Shown here: positions 6,078-6,504 of the stretch, piece by piece
Layout: every line of letters begins with the position of its first letter
How positions within the stretch are numbered: the first letter of the stretch is position 1
From: an uncultured Prosthecobacter sp.
GTDB lineage: Bacteria > Verrucomicrobiota > Verrucomicrobiia > Verrucomicrobiales > Verrucomicrobiaceae
DNA length: 6,504 nucleotides
Reading direction: 5' to 3'
Assembly (NCBI GenBank): GCA_937941745.1
Contig: CALDGV010000447.1
Coordinates: 1-6,504, forward strand
Notes under the pieces: generated by a model
The model's database searches: none
What the model was told of the DNA's origin: nothing
The model's input: the letters and a program-made list of their open reading frames with translations, nothing else
Translations under genes and position numbers: made by a program

Positions 6078-6504
6078 TCACTTGGCTCCAAACGGGCTCT
6101 TCGCCAGCGACTTGAAGGCATCGGCGATCTTGGCCACGGCATCCTTGGGTCCGGTGAGCTTGATGAAGACCGGAGCATCGCTGCCCGGAACGATGGCGCC
6201 CAGCAGGGTGTAGTTGTCCTTCGGTGTCTTCGGACCAAACATCGCCCCATCGTTGTAGGTGCCGGTGGCGGTCACCACGGTCACCTTGGTGCCGTTGGCG
6301 TCGAGCTCCTCGGTCTTGGATTCAGGCGGGGAGGCAAACTGGCCGAGCCAGCGGTCAATGTTGGCCTTGGTGTCACCACCCTGGCCGCCACCGAAATAGT
6401 AAAACACAGCTTCGAGGGGCTTATCTGCACCTTCAGCCGGGATCTGCAGGGTGCCCGCGCGCATCGGGCTGCTGGGCGGCACGGAGGTCCAGGCGGTGGG
6501 GAAG
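6078..6504 (-). CDS. conserved hypothetical protein, N-terminus beyond the window
   Basis: The reading frame is open from its stop codon at 6078-6080 to the right edge, giving 141 visible residues; the true start and any signal peptide lie outside. I do not recognise a named function. The visible part runs W-T-S-V-P-P-S-S-P-M-R-A-G-T-L, then FYYFGGGQGGD, ANIDRWLGQF, a central TKVTVVTATGTY segment, LLGAIVPGSDAPVFIKLTGP and a helical end AVAKIADAFKSLAKSPFGAK. This order matches a conserved hypothetical type that I remember from Planctomycetes and Verrucomicrobia, usually exported or lipid-anchored, but I have no family name. A GTG at 6482 and an ATG at 6464 could be proposed as starts. Both would cut into the conserved W...P-x-R region, so they are unlikely. 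The gene converges on the four-gene operon and has its own strong terminator. Confidence 0.8.
   Translation of the reverse strand, partial: FPTAWTSVPPSSPMRAGTLQIPAEGADKPLEAVFYYFGGGQGGDTKANIDRWLGQFASPPESKTEELDANGTKVTVVTATGTYNDGAMFGPKTPKDNYTLLGAIVPGSDAPVFIKLTGPKDAVAKIADAFKSLAKSPFGAK

Noticed and set aside
1..6504. Mobile element, CRISPR array, tRNA or rRNA
   Set aside because: No direct-repeat arrays, transposase or integrase motifs, terminal inverted repeats or tRNA-like cloverleaf sequences were seen; nearly all bases are covered by chromosomal-type genes.

Overview
The window is ordinary-looking, GC-rich, gene-dense bacterial chromosome with six protein-coding genes, one of them cut by the right edge. 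No RNA gene, CRISPR array, insertion sequence or phage gene was seen. The gene set and the particular subtype of PfkB sugar kinase suggest a Gram-negative of the Planctomycetes-Verrucomicrobia-Chlamydiae group, most likely a Verrucomicrobium/Prosthecobacter-like organism. A LolA-like protein implies an outer membrane. Assignment to the group is inference from remembered sequence resemblance, not from a search.

Layout. Positions 34-2139 (minus) encode polyphosphate kinase Ppk1, with both active-site histidines. It is divergent from a small cytosolic peroxiredoxin at 2300-2794 (plus) across a 160-bp intergenic region that should hold both promoters. A strong intrinsic terminator at 2821-2858 closes the peroxiredoxin unit. 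A tight run of four plus-strand genes follows: a 2-keto-3-deoxygluconate kinase-like PfkB protein (2897-3973), thiamine phosphate synthase ThiE (3980-4615), a LolA-like exported protein (4636-5295) and an uncharacterised protein resembling the DUF1826 family (5296-6006). Gaps between them are 6, 20 and 0 bases, so they are probably co-transcribed. A 12-bp perfect hairpin at 6018-6046, with its U-tract only on the minus-strand side, terminates the converging minus-strand gene at 6078-6504, a conserved hypothetical protein whose N-terminus is outside the window.

The four-gene run does not form an obvious single pathway: one sugar-acid kinase, one vitamin biosynthesis enzyme, one envelope protein and one possible oxygenase-fold protein. 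The most interesting points are a hairpin that may bring a distant Shine-Dalgarno sequence close to the kinase start, an apparent loss of the N-x-x-E motif in that kinase, and an H-x-D...H...R residue pattern in the uncharacterised protein that fits a 2-oxoglutarate/Fe(II) oxygenase-like site. I found no convincing evidence of a wholly new multi-gene system.
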